This document shows positions 24,301 to 34,889 of a DNA stretch of 64,000 nt, in pieces. Both the position numbers and the translations under genes were made by a program. The notes below the pieces were generated by a model, which saw only the letters and a list, made by a program, of their open reading frames with translations, did no database searches and was not told where the DNA came from. The stretch comes from Zantedeschia hybrid cultivar (Eukaryota > Streptophyta > Magnoliopsida > Alismatales > Araceae). The stretch spans positions 80,877,024-80,941,023 of the forward strand of contig JARZZO010000005.1 in assembly GCA_030544215.1 (NCBI GenBank), written 5' to 3'. Each line of letters opens with the position of its first letter. Position 1 is the stretch's first letter.

Positions 24301-24990
24301 TCGGACGGGCCAGTCCATGGCCCAGTCCAACTATACTCATATTAAAGGAAATTGGGTTGATCCAAGTTATATAAATTTGGATGGATTAAATTTGAGTTGA
24401 TATTAGTTAAACCTTAACTAGATTGGGCTGAAAACGGGTTAGCCCACTTTAATCTATTGATTTTTACAATAATTCATCTAAAAAGTAAAACATTTCTAAC
24501 ATATCATTTATAAATAGGGTCAGTCCAATTCAACTTAATCCAACCCACTCACTAATGAATTGTGAGCCTCAATTTGATTGCAGAATAGGTTAATCTGGAA
24601 TTACTTATCCTGAATAGTATATATTAAAATAAAGAGTGCTTAACTTTGATAATTTTGTGAGACCCACCGACGGAATAAGAAGGATAAGCAATTCTTGAGT
24701 CTATGGTCAAATTACTTATTCTCCTTATTCTCCGAATAGGCTATCCTGTACCGACATAAGTCATTCCGCTTGTCAAAGCTAAATTAAACTTATTCTCCTT
24801 TTATTCTTCCTTATTCTTCTCCTATTCTTCAATCAAAGTGGCGCTCAAACTGAATTTGGAGTGAATCGGATTAAATTTGAGTTGAATCTGGGTTAAACTA
24901 AAATTAGGCTAAATTATTTTAAATGAGTTAGACACAAATGATTACATAAAATCCAGTCCAATTCGTCTAATTTATATGTCCAGAGAGAGA
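24300..24990. repeat. Older dispersed repeat split by MITE copy 3
   Basis: The left flank (24300-24563) and right flank (24846-24975) share a style of GAATCGGATTAAATTTGAGTTGA-like wording, suggesting one older repeat into which the MITE was inserted. The family is not identified. Confidence 0.35.
24564..24845 (-). mobile_element. MITE family M1, copy 3 (inverted)
   Basis: Reverse orientation relative to the other three copies. The right end CAATCAAAGTGGCGC matches their left ends, and the left end AATTTGATTGCAGAATAGG matches the inverted right end of copy 4. The TCCGTCGGTGGGTC block is present on the minus strand. Confidence 0.8.
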
Positions 24991-26340
24991 GAGGTCCACC
25001 GAGAGGACTTTTCGATCGGACTCAGACAGGCGAGAATGTCCAAATCCGTCTTTTCAATATCTTTGGGTGCCGATTAAGAACGGAGAAATTAAGGGTGTGG
25101 TATTGCTGTCTGGTTCATATCCATATATATGAACAGTAATAACTTCGTTCGATGGAGATATTTGCACAAGAGAATATGTGGTATCAAGAATTTGCTCAGA
25201 GGATTGATTGGTTAGGTGTCATGTACATAAATTGTTGCCATTGTGCAGATGTTCGCAGCAGAGCATCTACTGTATCACAATTTTTGTCATACTTCTGATT
25301 TAGGTGTCTATTTGCTTGCGTCATATTTATGCTGTGATGACTTGATAGAAAATGTGCACCCTGATATTGAGATGATAAGTGGCAGAGAACATGACTAAAG
25401 TGGTACCCTGATGTACATGGATTTATAAACTGCTGAGATAAGATGCAACTAAGATGTCTCATGTCTCGGTTATAAGTTCCACACAACTTAATGTGTTAGT
25501 GAGTGAGAATTATAAGAAAGTAGATTTTGTTCATCCACCATCAAGTTTGAGTCATTTTAGTATATATATATATATATATAGCGTAGCGCAATTCGTTATA
25601 ATGCATGCAGTTAGACCGCATGCACTATTTTGATCTCCTTTCCCATATTAAAAAAGTAATGAAATTTATCATAAATTTTTAAATATTGAATTACCTTATT
25701 ATAGTTGTATCTATCTCTTGAGATTTTATTTTTACCATCCGATCGTGAAACTCAATTGTAGCTATTCATTGGATACTTTCAAATTAGATTTTTAAATAAT
25801 TATAAAAAAATAACTAAAAATAAAATTAGTCAAATTATCCTTAGAGTTATTTCCATCTCTTGAGATTTTAGTATTCATCATCAACTTATTCACACAAAAT
25901 AAGACGGTTACAATCAATTCAATTATGATCGAACGGTAAAATTTAAACTCCAAAAAGTAAAAAATATTATGTGAAGGTAATTGAATATCTAAAATATTAT
26001 GATGATGTTTTTTTTTTCCATTCCAATTGCACCGATGCCAAAACTGCACAACAACATTCCTATATATATATAGAGAGACAGATGCAATTATGCCAAATTC
26101 ATAATAGTTGACCAAAACAAAGTCGTTATCTGACCGAATCACCTCAAACCTGGTCCATCATTTAAATGAATTAAGATAAATAAGCAAATTAATCAAAACT
26201 TACAAGGGCTTCAGTGGAATTATGGAGCTCACTCCCTCAAGGCAGAAGTAGAACATGGGCTTGGGTAAACGCTTGGGAAAGAACTGAATTGAAGAAAGAA
26301 CGAGTCAGGGCAGGAAAGTCGACAAAATGGTGCCAGAGCC
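24990..26340. other. AT-rich spacer upstream of the chitinase gene
   Basis: Contains (TA)10 at 25561-25580 and two similar direct segments around CTCTTGAGATTTTA (near 25715 and 25857). The latter suggests a decayed AT-rich element between about 25580 and 26060. The minus-strand frames here have no support. Confidence 0.4.
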
Positions 26341-26363
26341 AAGAGGGACGAAAACAAAAGAAA

Positions 26364-26377
26364 GTCAACATTTGACC
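26364..26377. promoter_or_regulatory. Inverted pair of W-boxes upstream of chitinase
   Basis: GTCAACATTTGACC contains two TTGAC cores facing each other with a short gap, about 110 bases upstream of the TATA box. W-boxes bind WRKY factors that drive pathogen and elicitor responses, which fits a defence chitinase. Confidence 0.6.
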
Positions 26378-26477
26378 GCAGCTAAGGGCATATTGCTTTC
26401 CAACACGGTTCCTATGACTCATGAGCCCTCCTCCTTCCCAACCCAACAGTCCAAGATCATCCATTCTCGTGCATACT

Positions 26478-26485
26478 TATATAAA
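26478..26485 (+). promoter_or_regulatory. TATA box of the chitinase gene
   Basis: TATATAAA, 48 bases before the ATG at 26526. Confidence 0.75.
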
Positions 26486-26525
26486 CCCCACGTCTTCACA
26501 CATCGTCCACACATATTTGTCACCC

Positions 26526-27621
26526 ATGGCAGCTTCAGCTCCTCTCCCTCTGGTCTACTCCTCCCTTCTGGCCCTCTTCTGCTGCTTCTTCCTCCCTCTC
26601 GCGGCCAGCGCCACCAGAGCCCGCTACGCCTCCGTCTCTCCCGCTTCCTCCATCGTCACCGAGCAGATCTACAACTCCCTCTTTCTGCACAAGGACGACA
26701 ACGCCTGCCCTGCCAGGGGCTTCTACCCTTACTCGGCCTTCGTCGAGGCCACTGCGTGGTTCCGTCGTTTCGGCGGCACCGGAAGCTTGGTCACCCGCAA
26801 GCGCGAGATAGCCGCATTTCTAGCTCAGATCTCCCATGAGACCACCGGTGAGTAGTAAGCATTATATATAGGATGCATGCATAGATTACATCTCTCTCTC
26901 TCTCTACACATGACCTACATATATCTATCAATCTTTAGTTATCTCTCCACTTCTATATATCCATATCTATTCCTCTGTGTCTGATAGATGCATGTGTTTG
27001 TTGCCAGGGGGATGGGCAACAGCGCCAGACGGACCATATGCATGGGGGCTGTGCTTCAAGGAAGAGATCAGCCCGCCGAGCAACTACTGTGATTCCACCA
27101 ACACACAGTGGCCGTGCTACCCGGGCAAGTCCTACAACGGCAGGGGACCCATTCAACTCTCATGGTACTACTACTACTTCTTCTTCTTCTGCTTCTTCTT
27201 CCACACAAGACATGCACGTTCTTAAAAGACATGCCACTGGTGGCGCCGCAGGAACTACAACTACGGGCCGGCGGGGAGGGCGCTAGGGTTCGACGGGCTG
27301 AGGAACCCGGAGGTGGTGGCCAACAACTCAGTGGTAGCCTTCAAGACGGCGTTGTGGTTCTGGATGACAGAGCAGCCGCCGAAGCCGTCCTGCCACAACG
27401 TCATGGTGGGGAGGTACCGTCCCACCGCCGCCGACATCGCCGCCAACCGCACTGCCGGGTTCGGGCTGGTCACCAACATCATCAACGGCGGGCTCGAGTG
27501 CGGAATCGCCAGCGATAACCGGGTCAACGACCGCGTCGGCTATTTTCGGAGATACGCCCAGATCTTCGGCGTCGATGTGGGCTCTAACTTGGATTGCGCT
27601 AACCAGAGGCCATTTAGCTGA
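26526..27621 (+). CDS. GH19 endochitinase, class II type (no hevein domain)
   Basis: Three exons, 26526-26847, 27008-27164 and 27252-27621, join to a 282-residue protein that hydrolyses chitin in fungal walls. Residues 1 to about 29 form a signal peptide, so the enzyme is secreted. The GH19 catalytic domain follows directly; there is no N-terminal chitin-binding (hevein) domain. The two expected catalytic acids are present: Glu105 in HETTG and Glu127 in CFKEE, 22 residues apart as in barley chitinase. The motif SWNYNYG (residues 159-165) is rebuilt exactly when the second intron is removed, which confirms those splice sites. The C-terminal part has GGLECGI and ends CANQRPFS. The start was chosen because it gives a proper signal peptide just after the TATA box. 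No C-terminal vacuolar extension is evident. All key residues are intact, so it is probably functional. Confidence 0.93.
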
Positions 27622-27629
27622 CCGACCAG

Positions 27630-28605
27630 CAATATATATATATATATATAAACATGTGGCCCCTTACCGTGCAAGTTACAAGGACGATAAGAAGTTGATT
27701 AGTATGAAAGTTTGTGGGTGTAAGCTTTTAATAACTGTTAGCATAATATTCTCTGATAGAAGATTGTGGTTTCTGATATTGATAGAAAAGAACCTCTTAC
27801 ATTCATCAGACAGGTTGTTCAATCATGCAGAGCTTCAACATTTTCTCTCTCTTTGTTTTTTTATTCGAAGTCTTTTCGGATATTTGTTTTCATATTGTAT
27901 ATGTGAATACAAATTCAAATACGAATCATTATTAGACTGTAAAATAATATCATGTTTATAACAAACAAATATGGATATGAATAGAATAGAATATAATAAA
28001 AATTTCATAAAAAGGAGAAAATAACCTTAAAAATAAAAAATAAAAATCAATATGTGATCAAATTTTTTAGAAAAAAAACCATGTTAACAATATGACTTTC
28101 TTTATTTTATGAATAGTTTATATTCAGATATAGATCTTTTAAACTTATATATACTGATATTTCAGAATAACTATATTTGGATCCATATTTAAAACGGATG
28201 TAAAATTTGTATTCATATTTGGTAAAATCGAATGCGAATATCGATGCAAAACGAATATATTTATTTTTATTTGTATCTTTAAGCATAGGACTTTTTTGTG
28301 ATTAAGAATAAGACTAGAATTACGGAGTGGATAACCTGGACGAACCCACCGGACGACCAAGAACCGCGCCTAATCTTTTTCATATATGCTAGTTTCAAGT
28401 ATGTGTTCTGCACGTGTTAATCTCTTCAATTAAAAGTAAATTGGATGTTATAACAATAGAGGTATGATAATCCAGGAATAATGCGGTTTAAGTACCCCAA
28501 TTAGCATGTGAACTTGAGCACAAGCTGGAAGCCATGGAACTTGTGATCCACCGTGAAAGGGTTCCTTTTTTTATTTTATTTTTCTTCCGGTGACCAAGAG
28601 AGGAA
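27630..28605. other. AT-rich spacer after chitinase
   Basis: Presumed chitinase 3' UTR at the left, with a short TA run at 27633-27650. The 128-codon plus-strand frame at 27575-27961 starts inside the chitinase exon in another frame and is not a gene. Confidence 0.5.
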
Positions 28606-28611
28606 AGAGGG

Positions 28612-28626
28612 AAAAAAAAAAAAAAA
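28612..28626 (-). terminator. Pol III terminator of tRNA-Cys
   Basis: A 15-base T run on the minus strand starts 14 bases after the tRNA 3' end, a standard RNA polymerase III stop signal. Confidence 0.8.
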
Positions 28627-28639
28627 GTTGGCTAAACGA

Positions 28640-28713
28640 GGGCCCAACCGGGTTCGAACCGGTGGTGACCTCTTGATCTGCAGTCAAATGCTCTACCACT
28701 GAGCTATGGACCC
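28640..28713 (-). tRNA. tRNA-Cys (anticodon GCA)
   Basis: On the minus strand the sequence folds as a cloverleaf: acceptor stem GGGTCCA paired with TGGGCCC (one G-T pair), D arm GCTC/GAGC, anticodon loop CTGCAGA giving GCA, and T arm ACCGG-TTCGAAC-CCGGT. The next base is T, matching the U73 discriminator of Cys tRNAs. Upstream, CAATACA supplies the CAA motif common before plant tRNA genes. The region between anticodon and T stems reads AGGTCACC, three bases longer than I expect for plant tRNA-Cys. It is intronless and of nuclear type. Confidence 0.92.
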
Positions 28714-28719
28714 TGTATT

Positions 28720-30190
28720 GCGATTAATTCTATAAAACTTAATATAATGTAAGTATTAAACCAAGTCCAAATAAAAAATACCTGCTTTAATAACCAGACC
28801 GGCGGGGAACTTTGAAGGCCGCTAGAGGTGCAGTGGCGGAGGATCAAACGCTGCATGGTTAAGTGTTACTCATGTCCAAATAAAACATCCTGTCTTTAGT
28901 GCAGCCTACAAAGTAGAAAGCTCGGCCCATGGGATTGGAATTTGGTTCCTCTCTTAGGACAGGGCTCCAGTACGTAGTCTAAAACGTGATTGGAGCTTTC
29001 CCTAGTCTCGCCTTAAAGGGAGTCACTGGACACTGAATCATACAGACTGCTGGAATTATCCGGATTGGAGTCCTCTCTGCTTATGGGCCGGGGCACTTTG
29101 TACTACTACTGCGCTGAAATCCGCCTGCGCTACTATTGAGATTCTCCATTTCATTGTGAATCAGCTCACAATATGGACATGTGAATTCTGCTTGACAATA
29201 TCCTCGCGGGCATGCATCAAGTCCCTTCAAGAATACCTATCAAGTAACTAGAAGCTTTTGTTTTTGTGTTTTTTTTTTTTCTTTTTCTTTTTGAGGGGGC
29301 GGGGATACGTACGTAATAGGTCAGCCGCAGTGACAGAGCAGAAATTTCGTGTAAGAGAAGCCAAATTAGAATGGTTATTTTTTGGAGGGAGGAGTGAAGG
29401 GACAGGTCCAAGAAATTATATCTAAGAAGAACTACTTTATTTACAAACAAGCAGGAATTGATCCCTGCCAAGTATTCCTGAAAACGGGTACTTCACCGCT
29501 CAAAGGTGGAAGCAGAACACGACGCAGACATGCGCCCATGCGACAGCAGACGGTAGCTTTTGGTTTTACTGCACGTCTGCGGGCTTCTCTACTCTATTGC
29601 TGCATTGTGTTAGCTACTATAGCTAGCAAGTTTGACAACCGGAGCATATGCAGCCATCTTTTCTCAACTAGCGTACGTCCGAAGGAACTATATACTCTCC
29701 TGACGTACGTTTTATTTAACAATTTAAATTACATGTCGTGATAACGCGAAAATGTGCCAACATATTGATACGACGAAGGGTGATTGAGATCAGGCCCAAC
29801 TAGCTGATCGCCTAGGAGCCTGTGACGCAAAAGTGCACACGTGAGGGGATCACATAAGTTTTCTTGGTAAACCTGACATGCAAGTGGAAGGCTGAAATCC
29901 AGAATGCACAGTCTCTAAAACTCAAGAAGGCCAAGCCTGAGAAGACCAACGTCTCAGTCGATAAGTTCCGAGATCATTAATTTCTCGGTCGAAGCTCTTG
30001 AGTTTCGAGAGGAGAGTCTACCTACTCCATAATCCAGAGCCTCCGCTTTAACTAGGATAAGTCGAGCGCTTGAACTCAAAGACTACTGCCTCCCGACTGT
30101 CTAAAAGAAGGGAGGTCCCCATGGTCGATCCGTAACTTCATTCCGTCATAGGCGGATCTCGCGATATAACAACGTAACTGTCCATTTAAA
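28720..30190. other. Spacer, partly repeat-like
   Basis: No gene supported. 29830-30190 has higher GC and probably belongs to the LTR-like copy that follows. Confidence 0.4.
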
Positions 30191-30196
30191 TTAGGT

Positions 30197-30600
30197 CCGT
30201 ACAATCTGTTCTCTCCATCACGAAAGAAGATCCCTCCTTTCAGCCTAATATTCCACGATTCCCTAGATTAAGGGGACTGGATCGTAGGCCAATTAGTTCT
30301 CCGAGAACAATGGTCCACACGATGTCGCACGAGGAAGGAATTATATATACCACAAACTCTCTCCTGAAAGAGGTACGTCCAATAAGATATTAAATCTCAA
30401 AAAATTCTCCATTTAATTAAGAATCTGACTTAGACATCAGAGAGTCTTGATCTTCAAAAGAAAGGGGGGTCCTCTACGTCTTTTCTTCCTCTTGCAGGTT
30501 CTACTATGAACGTTTCCGGTTCTACAAATTATATCGAGTAGTTAGGAGATCTGATTAGATGATTATTGTCACCTGATTAGTTCCTAACACTTCATGATAA
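30197..30600 (+). repeat. LTR-like repeat, copy A
   Basis: Similar in order to 31260-31655. Shared blocks include CACGAT.CCCTAGAT.A.GG, GATCGTAGGC, CTTAGACATC.GAGAGT, TTCTTCCTCTTGCAGGTTCT and TATCGAGTAG. It may be part of a solo LTR or one of two LTRs of a decayed element. Confidence 0.5.
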
Positions 30601-31259
30601 ATTCAAACAAAGACTTGAGAGAAATGATTGATAGATGCCTACGTACCAAAAGTGACCATATACAGCATTTATGCATTTGCTATGAACGGATAATTGAATA
30701 CACAATTTTATAAGAAAAAGGATCTTTTATCCTATAAGAAAGATCATGGACTAACCGTTAAGTACAACGAAAGACATGGGGGGAATAGTATTGTAATACA
30801 TTACTAGGTACCTGCTGTACCACATGTAATACAGCTCGCATGTCGTTAGTGCAAAGGAAGAGGAGGAAGGGGGTAGGAAGTTTTTTCAAAAGAACTTTTT
30901 GTGGGGCATAGAGAAAGGTACATATGAGAGTTGGAGGTATAAGATATAAATATGATGTTCTCAGGTTGACAAGGGAAAATTGGACTCAACCCATAAAGTA
31001 CACAGGTCCAAAGGCCCATAGTCTTCCGGAGACAACGCAAAGAACCACACGGCACTCAGAGTCTTGGCCCGCATAATAAATGTCGAATTCTGGGTCCATC
31101 GGCCTCAAGATCTTAGATCTCTCAGCATGAAGCCCATCCTTCACTCTAGAGATTCCCCCATGGTCTCGGCAAGACCCTCCTAAGGGCACTCCATCACATA
31201 TCATCACCGTCAAGCGGGTCCTATGGACTTAACCGCCTACTTATGGTAGGGCCGTACGA

Positions 31260-31655
31260 TCCGCCCCATACAGTTATGGAGAAGTTCTTATTTGCCTAAT
31301 ATCTCACGATCTCCCTAGATCAGGGAGATCCGATCGTAGGCAAATCGCTCCCCCGAAAGAAACCGTCTTCAGGACGCCTCGAGGGAGAGACCTTATAATC
31401 TTTGAATCATTTCTAGAGCAAGATATATTTTTCTGAGCACAACAAATTCCTAACAAGTTCTCGTTTTCTAAGACCTAACTTAGACATCGGAGAGTTTCAC
31501 TCCTCACCAAATTGGAGGACCTATTGATGCTTCTGTTCTTCCTCTTGCAGGTTCTACTCTGGACATTTTCACTATCAAATAAATTCTATCGAGTAGCGGA
31601 GATCTGTGATTGAGCAGCCTTAGCGATCCGACAAGTTTCCAACTGCTACACAGGT
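31260..31655 (+). repeat. LTR-like repeat, copy B
   Basis: Direct-orientation partner of copy A, offset by about 1.05 kb. The two differ at many sites, so they are not a recent pair. The sequence between them (30600-31260) has no coding motif. Confidence 0.5.
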
Positions 31656-31659
31656 GTAT

Positions 31660-31885
31660 GTATACAAAAAAAAACCCTAAAAAAACAAACGAATATATGT
31701 TAAGAAATTCCCGAACTGTACTTGATACGTAAGGAAATGCATGTGTTTCCTTAATGCATGTTAATTAATAAATGCACAGGGTAGACACACTTCAGAAGTA
31801 CCTGTTCAGAAGCACTTGAGTGACGGGAGCATTCTGGTGGACGGTCTGAGATTCATATGCACATGTTGATTATTTGACAGAAGAA
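31660..31885 (-). repeat. Dispersed repeat R2, copy 1
   Basis: The reverse complement is closely similar to 44485-44688 across about 210 bases. Shared blocks are TTCTTCTGTCAAATA, ATATGAATCTC, GTCCACCA.AATGCTCCCGT, TACTTGATACGTAAGGAAAT in inverse, and a T-rich end before GTATA. Confidence 0.75.
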
Positions 31886-31889
31886 ATAA

Positions 31890-32317
31890 ATTTGAACAGT
31901 AGGTAAGATGGAATGATCAGGTCAAAAAAAATAAAAAATAAAAAGACAAGATGGAATGATGGGAGAAGACAACTTTATACAAATGAAAACGGACACAGAT
32001 TCATACTTATTCCGTTATTATATATAAAAGTTATTAAATAAATTTGATCTCACGATGAAGTCGAATCTTATATTGTTTATTTTACTTTTTCTGTAAAAAA
32101 TAGAAGAGATAAAATAAAAAATATTTTTGACTCCACCTTTAGATTGAGTTCACTGGATCGTTCCTCTATTATACAAAGAAGTTAAAATCTTCATCTGTGC
32201 TGTTTTGCAAGCTGGTTCCAACATCAACTGCATGGTTACCCCACTATTGTGCTAGCTGATTGCCACCCTGCTTAACTCCCGAGTCCTTGGGCATGCTAAG
32301 CATGAGGTGCTGCAACG
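31890..32317. other. Spacer and 3' flank of the LRR gene
   Basis: AT-rich, with no gene. It probably includes the 3' UTR of the minus-strand LRR gene at the right. Confidence 0.5.
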
Positions 32318-33646
32318 TCAACGCTTGCATGGTGGGAGGGGGTCGCCGCAGAGGCCCGGGTTGCCCTCGAACGACCATGCCGGGAACGGTGTGGTGTGAC
32401 TCGGGATCGGCCCGCTGAGCCGGTTCTGCGATAGGTTCAGAAACGTCAGCGACGGCAGGTCCAGCAGGCCCGCCGGTATCGCCCCTATCAGCCGGTTACG
32501 GGACAGATCCAGATATTGCAGGCTGGTTAGATTCCGGAAGGAGCCAGGGATGCGCCCGGTTAACAGGTTGTTGTAGATCCTGATCCGCCTGAGGGCGAGG
32601 AGGCCGCCCATGGAGGCTGGAAGCTCTCCGTCGATGCGGTTGTTCTCCAGGTGCAGCCAGGCGAGGCTCCTGAGCTGAGCAATGGAGGGCGGCAGGGGCC
32701 CGACAAGGCGGTTCCCGGGTATACTCAAGTATTGGAGGGAGACCATGCGGGAGATGGTGGCGGGGATGCGCCCCGTGAGGCTGTTCTGGTCCAGGAGAAG
32801 GATCTGCAGGCTGGATAGGCTCCCTATGGAGCGGGGGATGGTGCCGGAGAGCCGGTTCTCCGAGAGGTCGAGGGAGGTGAGGCTGCGGAGTTTGCTGATG
32901 CTGCTGGGGATGCTGCCGGAGAGCTGGTTTCCCCTCAGGTCGAGCAGAGACAGCTTGGTGAGGAGAGCGGTGGAGTCTGGGATCTCGCCGGAGAGGCCGT
33001 TCCTGCGGAGCTGCAGCTCCGTGAGGGAAGGCATGGATCCGAAGATGTGCGGGATGGGGCCGGTGAGGCGATTGCTGCTGAGGCGGAGCTGCTGCAGCCG
33101 GGTGAGGCCGGCCAGGGAGGGGGGGATGGGGCCCGACAGGTTATTGGAGTTGAGGAAGAGGTGGGTGAGCTGGGAAAGCCTGCCGAACTCCGGCGGGAGG
33201 TGGCCCTCGAGCTTGACGAGGAAGCTGAGGTCGAGGAGGCGGAGAGAAGAGAGGCCGGCGAGGGAGGGGGAGAGGACCCCTGCCATGGACGTCATAACGG
33301 AGATGTCGCCGAAGATGTAGAAGGAGCCGGACCGGGTGAGATTTACGACGCGGCCGGTGGCGGAGTCGCAGGCGACGCCGTCCCATTTGGAGCAGCAATC
33401 GGTGGAGGCGTCCCAGGTGGAGAGGAGGCCGGAGGGGTCCTCGGTGATGCCGGCCTTGAAGCCCAAGAGGGCCGCCTGGTCGTCCCGGTCGCACGCTTGG
33501 GCCAGGAGAGGGAGGCGCCAGTATGTGCAGCACAGGAACATGCAGGAGAAGAGGAGCAACGGCGGCGGCAACCGGCGGCAGGACACGCACGGGGCAGAGG
33601 CCGTGCGGCTTTTGGGTTTTGCAGCGGCAGCCATGGCCATGGCCAT
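32318..33646 (-). CDS. Secreted leucine-rich-repeat protein, DRT100-like
   Basis: Intronless gene for a 442-residue extracellular protein. A basic N-terminus (residues 1-28) precedes a hydrophobic segment (about 29-40) and likely cleavage near residue 51. The plant LRR N-terminal cap follows (ACDRDDQAALLGFKAGI, paired Cys in DCCSKWDGVAC). Twelve plant-type LRRs of about 24 residues with the pattern LxxLxxLxLxxNxLSGxIP span about 123-415. The end is a C-terminal cap with NPGLCGDPLPPC. There is no transmembrane helix or kinase domain, so it is not a receptor kinase. Closest in layout are DRT100-like and related LRR proteins, whose biochemical role is poorly settled; a role in wall or ligand binding is an inference. 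The first Met was taken as start; M3 and M5 are also possible. High GC contrasts with the flanks. Confidence 0.87.
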   Translation of the reverse strand: MAMAMAAAAKPKSRTASAPCVSCRRLPPPLLLFSCMFLCCTYWRLPLLAQACDRDDQAALLGFKAGITEDPSGLLSTWDASTDCCSKWDGVACDSATGRVVNLTRSGSFYIFGDISVMTSMAGVLSPSLAGLSSLRLLDLSFLVKLEGHLPPEFGRLSQLTHLFLNSNNLSGPIPPSLAGLTRLQQLRLSSNRLTGPIPHIFGSMPSLTELQLRRNGLSGEIPDSTALLTKLSLLDLRGNQLSGSIPSSISKLRSLTSLDLSENRLSGTIPRSIGSLSSLQILLLDQNSLTGRIPATISRMVSLQYLSIPGNRLVGPLPPSIAQLRSLAWLHLENNRIDGELPASMGGLLALRRIRIYNNLLTGRIPGSFRNLTSLQYLDLSRNRLIGAIPAGLLDLPSLTFLNLSQNRLSGPIPSHTTPFPAWSFEGNPGLCGDPLPPCKR

Positions 33647-33769
33647 GGAAGAGGACGGCTAGAAATTAAACTGGCTAAACTATGTATCAGAGCAGAGAGA
33701 GGATGCAGCTAGCGGCAGCATAGATGGTAAGAGACCAGATAATTAAACAGAACTTGTTCTAACCCATGC

Positions 33770-33789
33770 TTATATAGTTTTATATATAG
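33770..33789 (-). promoter_or_regulatory. TATA region of the LRR gene
   Basis: Minus-strand CTATATATAA followed by ACTATATAAGC, about 125-145 bases upstream of the ATG. Either could be the core TATA box. Confidence 0.5.
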
Positions 33790-34100
33790 GATATGATTAT
33801 TTCCCCGAAGAAAGAGGGGAGACAGCTCTTTCTTTAGGCATGCAGGCCCAAAATTAAAAAGTAAACGGTGGACTTGTATATAGCACGCGTGAAATAATAT
33901 ATGCGTGCGGCGGAAGAGATGTGTCGGTCGACGTTGTATGCATGTGCTAGTTTCTTTACAAGAGGTCAGCTCGCCTAGCCCCATACATTAATCGTTGAAT
34001 AGTCGAGAATCTGTAGCCTAGCGAGCGGAGAACTCCTCCTAGGCTCCAATCAAGGGGCCGAGTTCAGTAGGCGTCACAATAAAAAGTCAAAATCTTTATA

Positions 34101-34365
34101 GCGTCACTTTGATCAGAGAATAGAATAGAAGAAGAATAAAGGGAGAATGAATTTAATTTAGTTTTGACAAGCAGAATGACTTATACCAGTGCCGAATAAC
34201 CTATTCGGAGAATAAGCAATTCGACTCTAGACCCAAGAATTGTTTATCCTTCTTATTCTGCTAGTAGGTCCCACAGAATTATCAAAGTTAAGCACCCCTT
34301 ATTTTAGTATACGTTATTCCGGATAAGTAATTCCGGATTAACCTATTCTGCAATCAAGTTAAGGC
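34101..34365 (+). mobile_element. MITE family M1, copy 4
   Basis: Starts GCGTCACTTTGATCAGAGAA and ends CTGCAATCAAGTTAAGGC in inverted sense, with the inner TTCTGCTAGTAGGTCCCACA block. About 265 bp. TA flanks on both sides leave the exact duplication open. Confidence 0.8.
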
Positions 34366-34469
34366 TATATAGGTCTGGAGGTTGCTTCACATTGCCTTTA
34401 ACACACTAGAACGAATCCATGTGATCCCATTGCCACGTGTGCCATGTGTCGGCAATGGGAGCACATGTA

Positions 34470-34884
34470 ATTTATACTATAAGATTAAAACAAATAGAGT
34501 TTCTATTTTTTTGTTAAAATTAAAGTAAGGACACATGAGAGTAAGAGAATTAATCTCTTTTTCTCTCTATTTTTCTCTTTCTTCTATATATATATATATT
34601 TATGTAAAGAATTATCAAAATAGAGTTTCTATTTTCCCATCAAAATTAAAATCTATAGATTCATATTTAATATTTTACCTTGCATTGCACGAAATGCATG
34701 GGCATAGAGATATATAATACTAAAATAGAGTTTCTATTTTTTCCGTCAAAATTAAAATCAGAACACATGGCAGAAGAAAAATCTCTCTCTTTATCTCTCT
34801 TTACGAAAAATTACTAAAACAAAATTCCCATTTTCCCGCTAAAATTAACACCTACTTATTCATATCGTATGGGCATAAAGCTAG
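34470..34884 (+). mobile_element. Candidate non-autonomous Helitron
   Basis: Four spaced copies of a block around AATAGAGTTTCTATTTT..C..TCAAAATTAAAATC begin near 34492, 34616, 34722 and 34818. A hairpin TGCAT-TGCACGA-ATGCA precedes GGGCATAGAG at 34680-34706. The right end reads CGTATGGGCATAAAGCTAG followed by T, matching the CTAG-then-T 3' end of Helitrons. The left end is not fixed. No Rep/helicase is encoded. Confidence 0.45.
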
Positions 34885-34889
34885 TGTCC

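Noticed and set aside
25196..25486. 96-codon minus-strand frame
   Set aside because: No motif, no codon bias, no splice or promoter context.
26327..26839. 170-codon frame overlapping chitinase exon 1
   Set aside because: It is an alternative frame of the GC-rich exon; the chitinase frame has the signal peptide and catalytic residues.
29441..29530. tRNA T-arm-like words (GCAGGAATTGATCCCTGC)
   Set aside because: No acceptor or anticodon stem could be paired with it.
32682..33712. Long plus-strand frames opposite the LRR gene (212 and 221 codons)
   Set aside because: They mirror GC-rich third positions of the minus-strand LRR gene and show no domain; the LRR protein explains the sequence fully.
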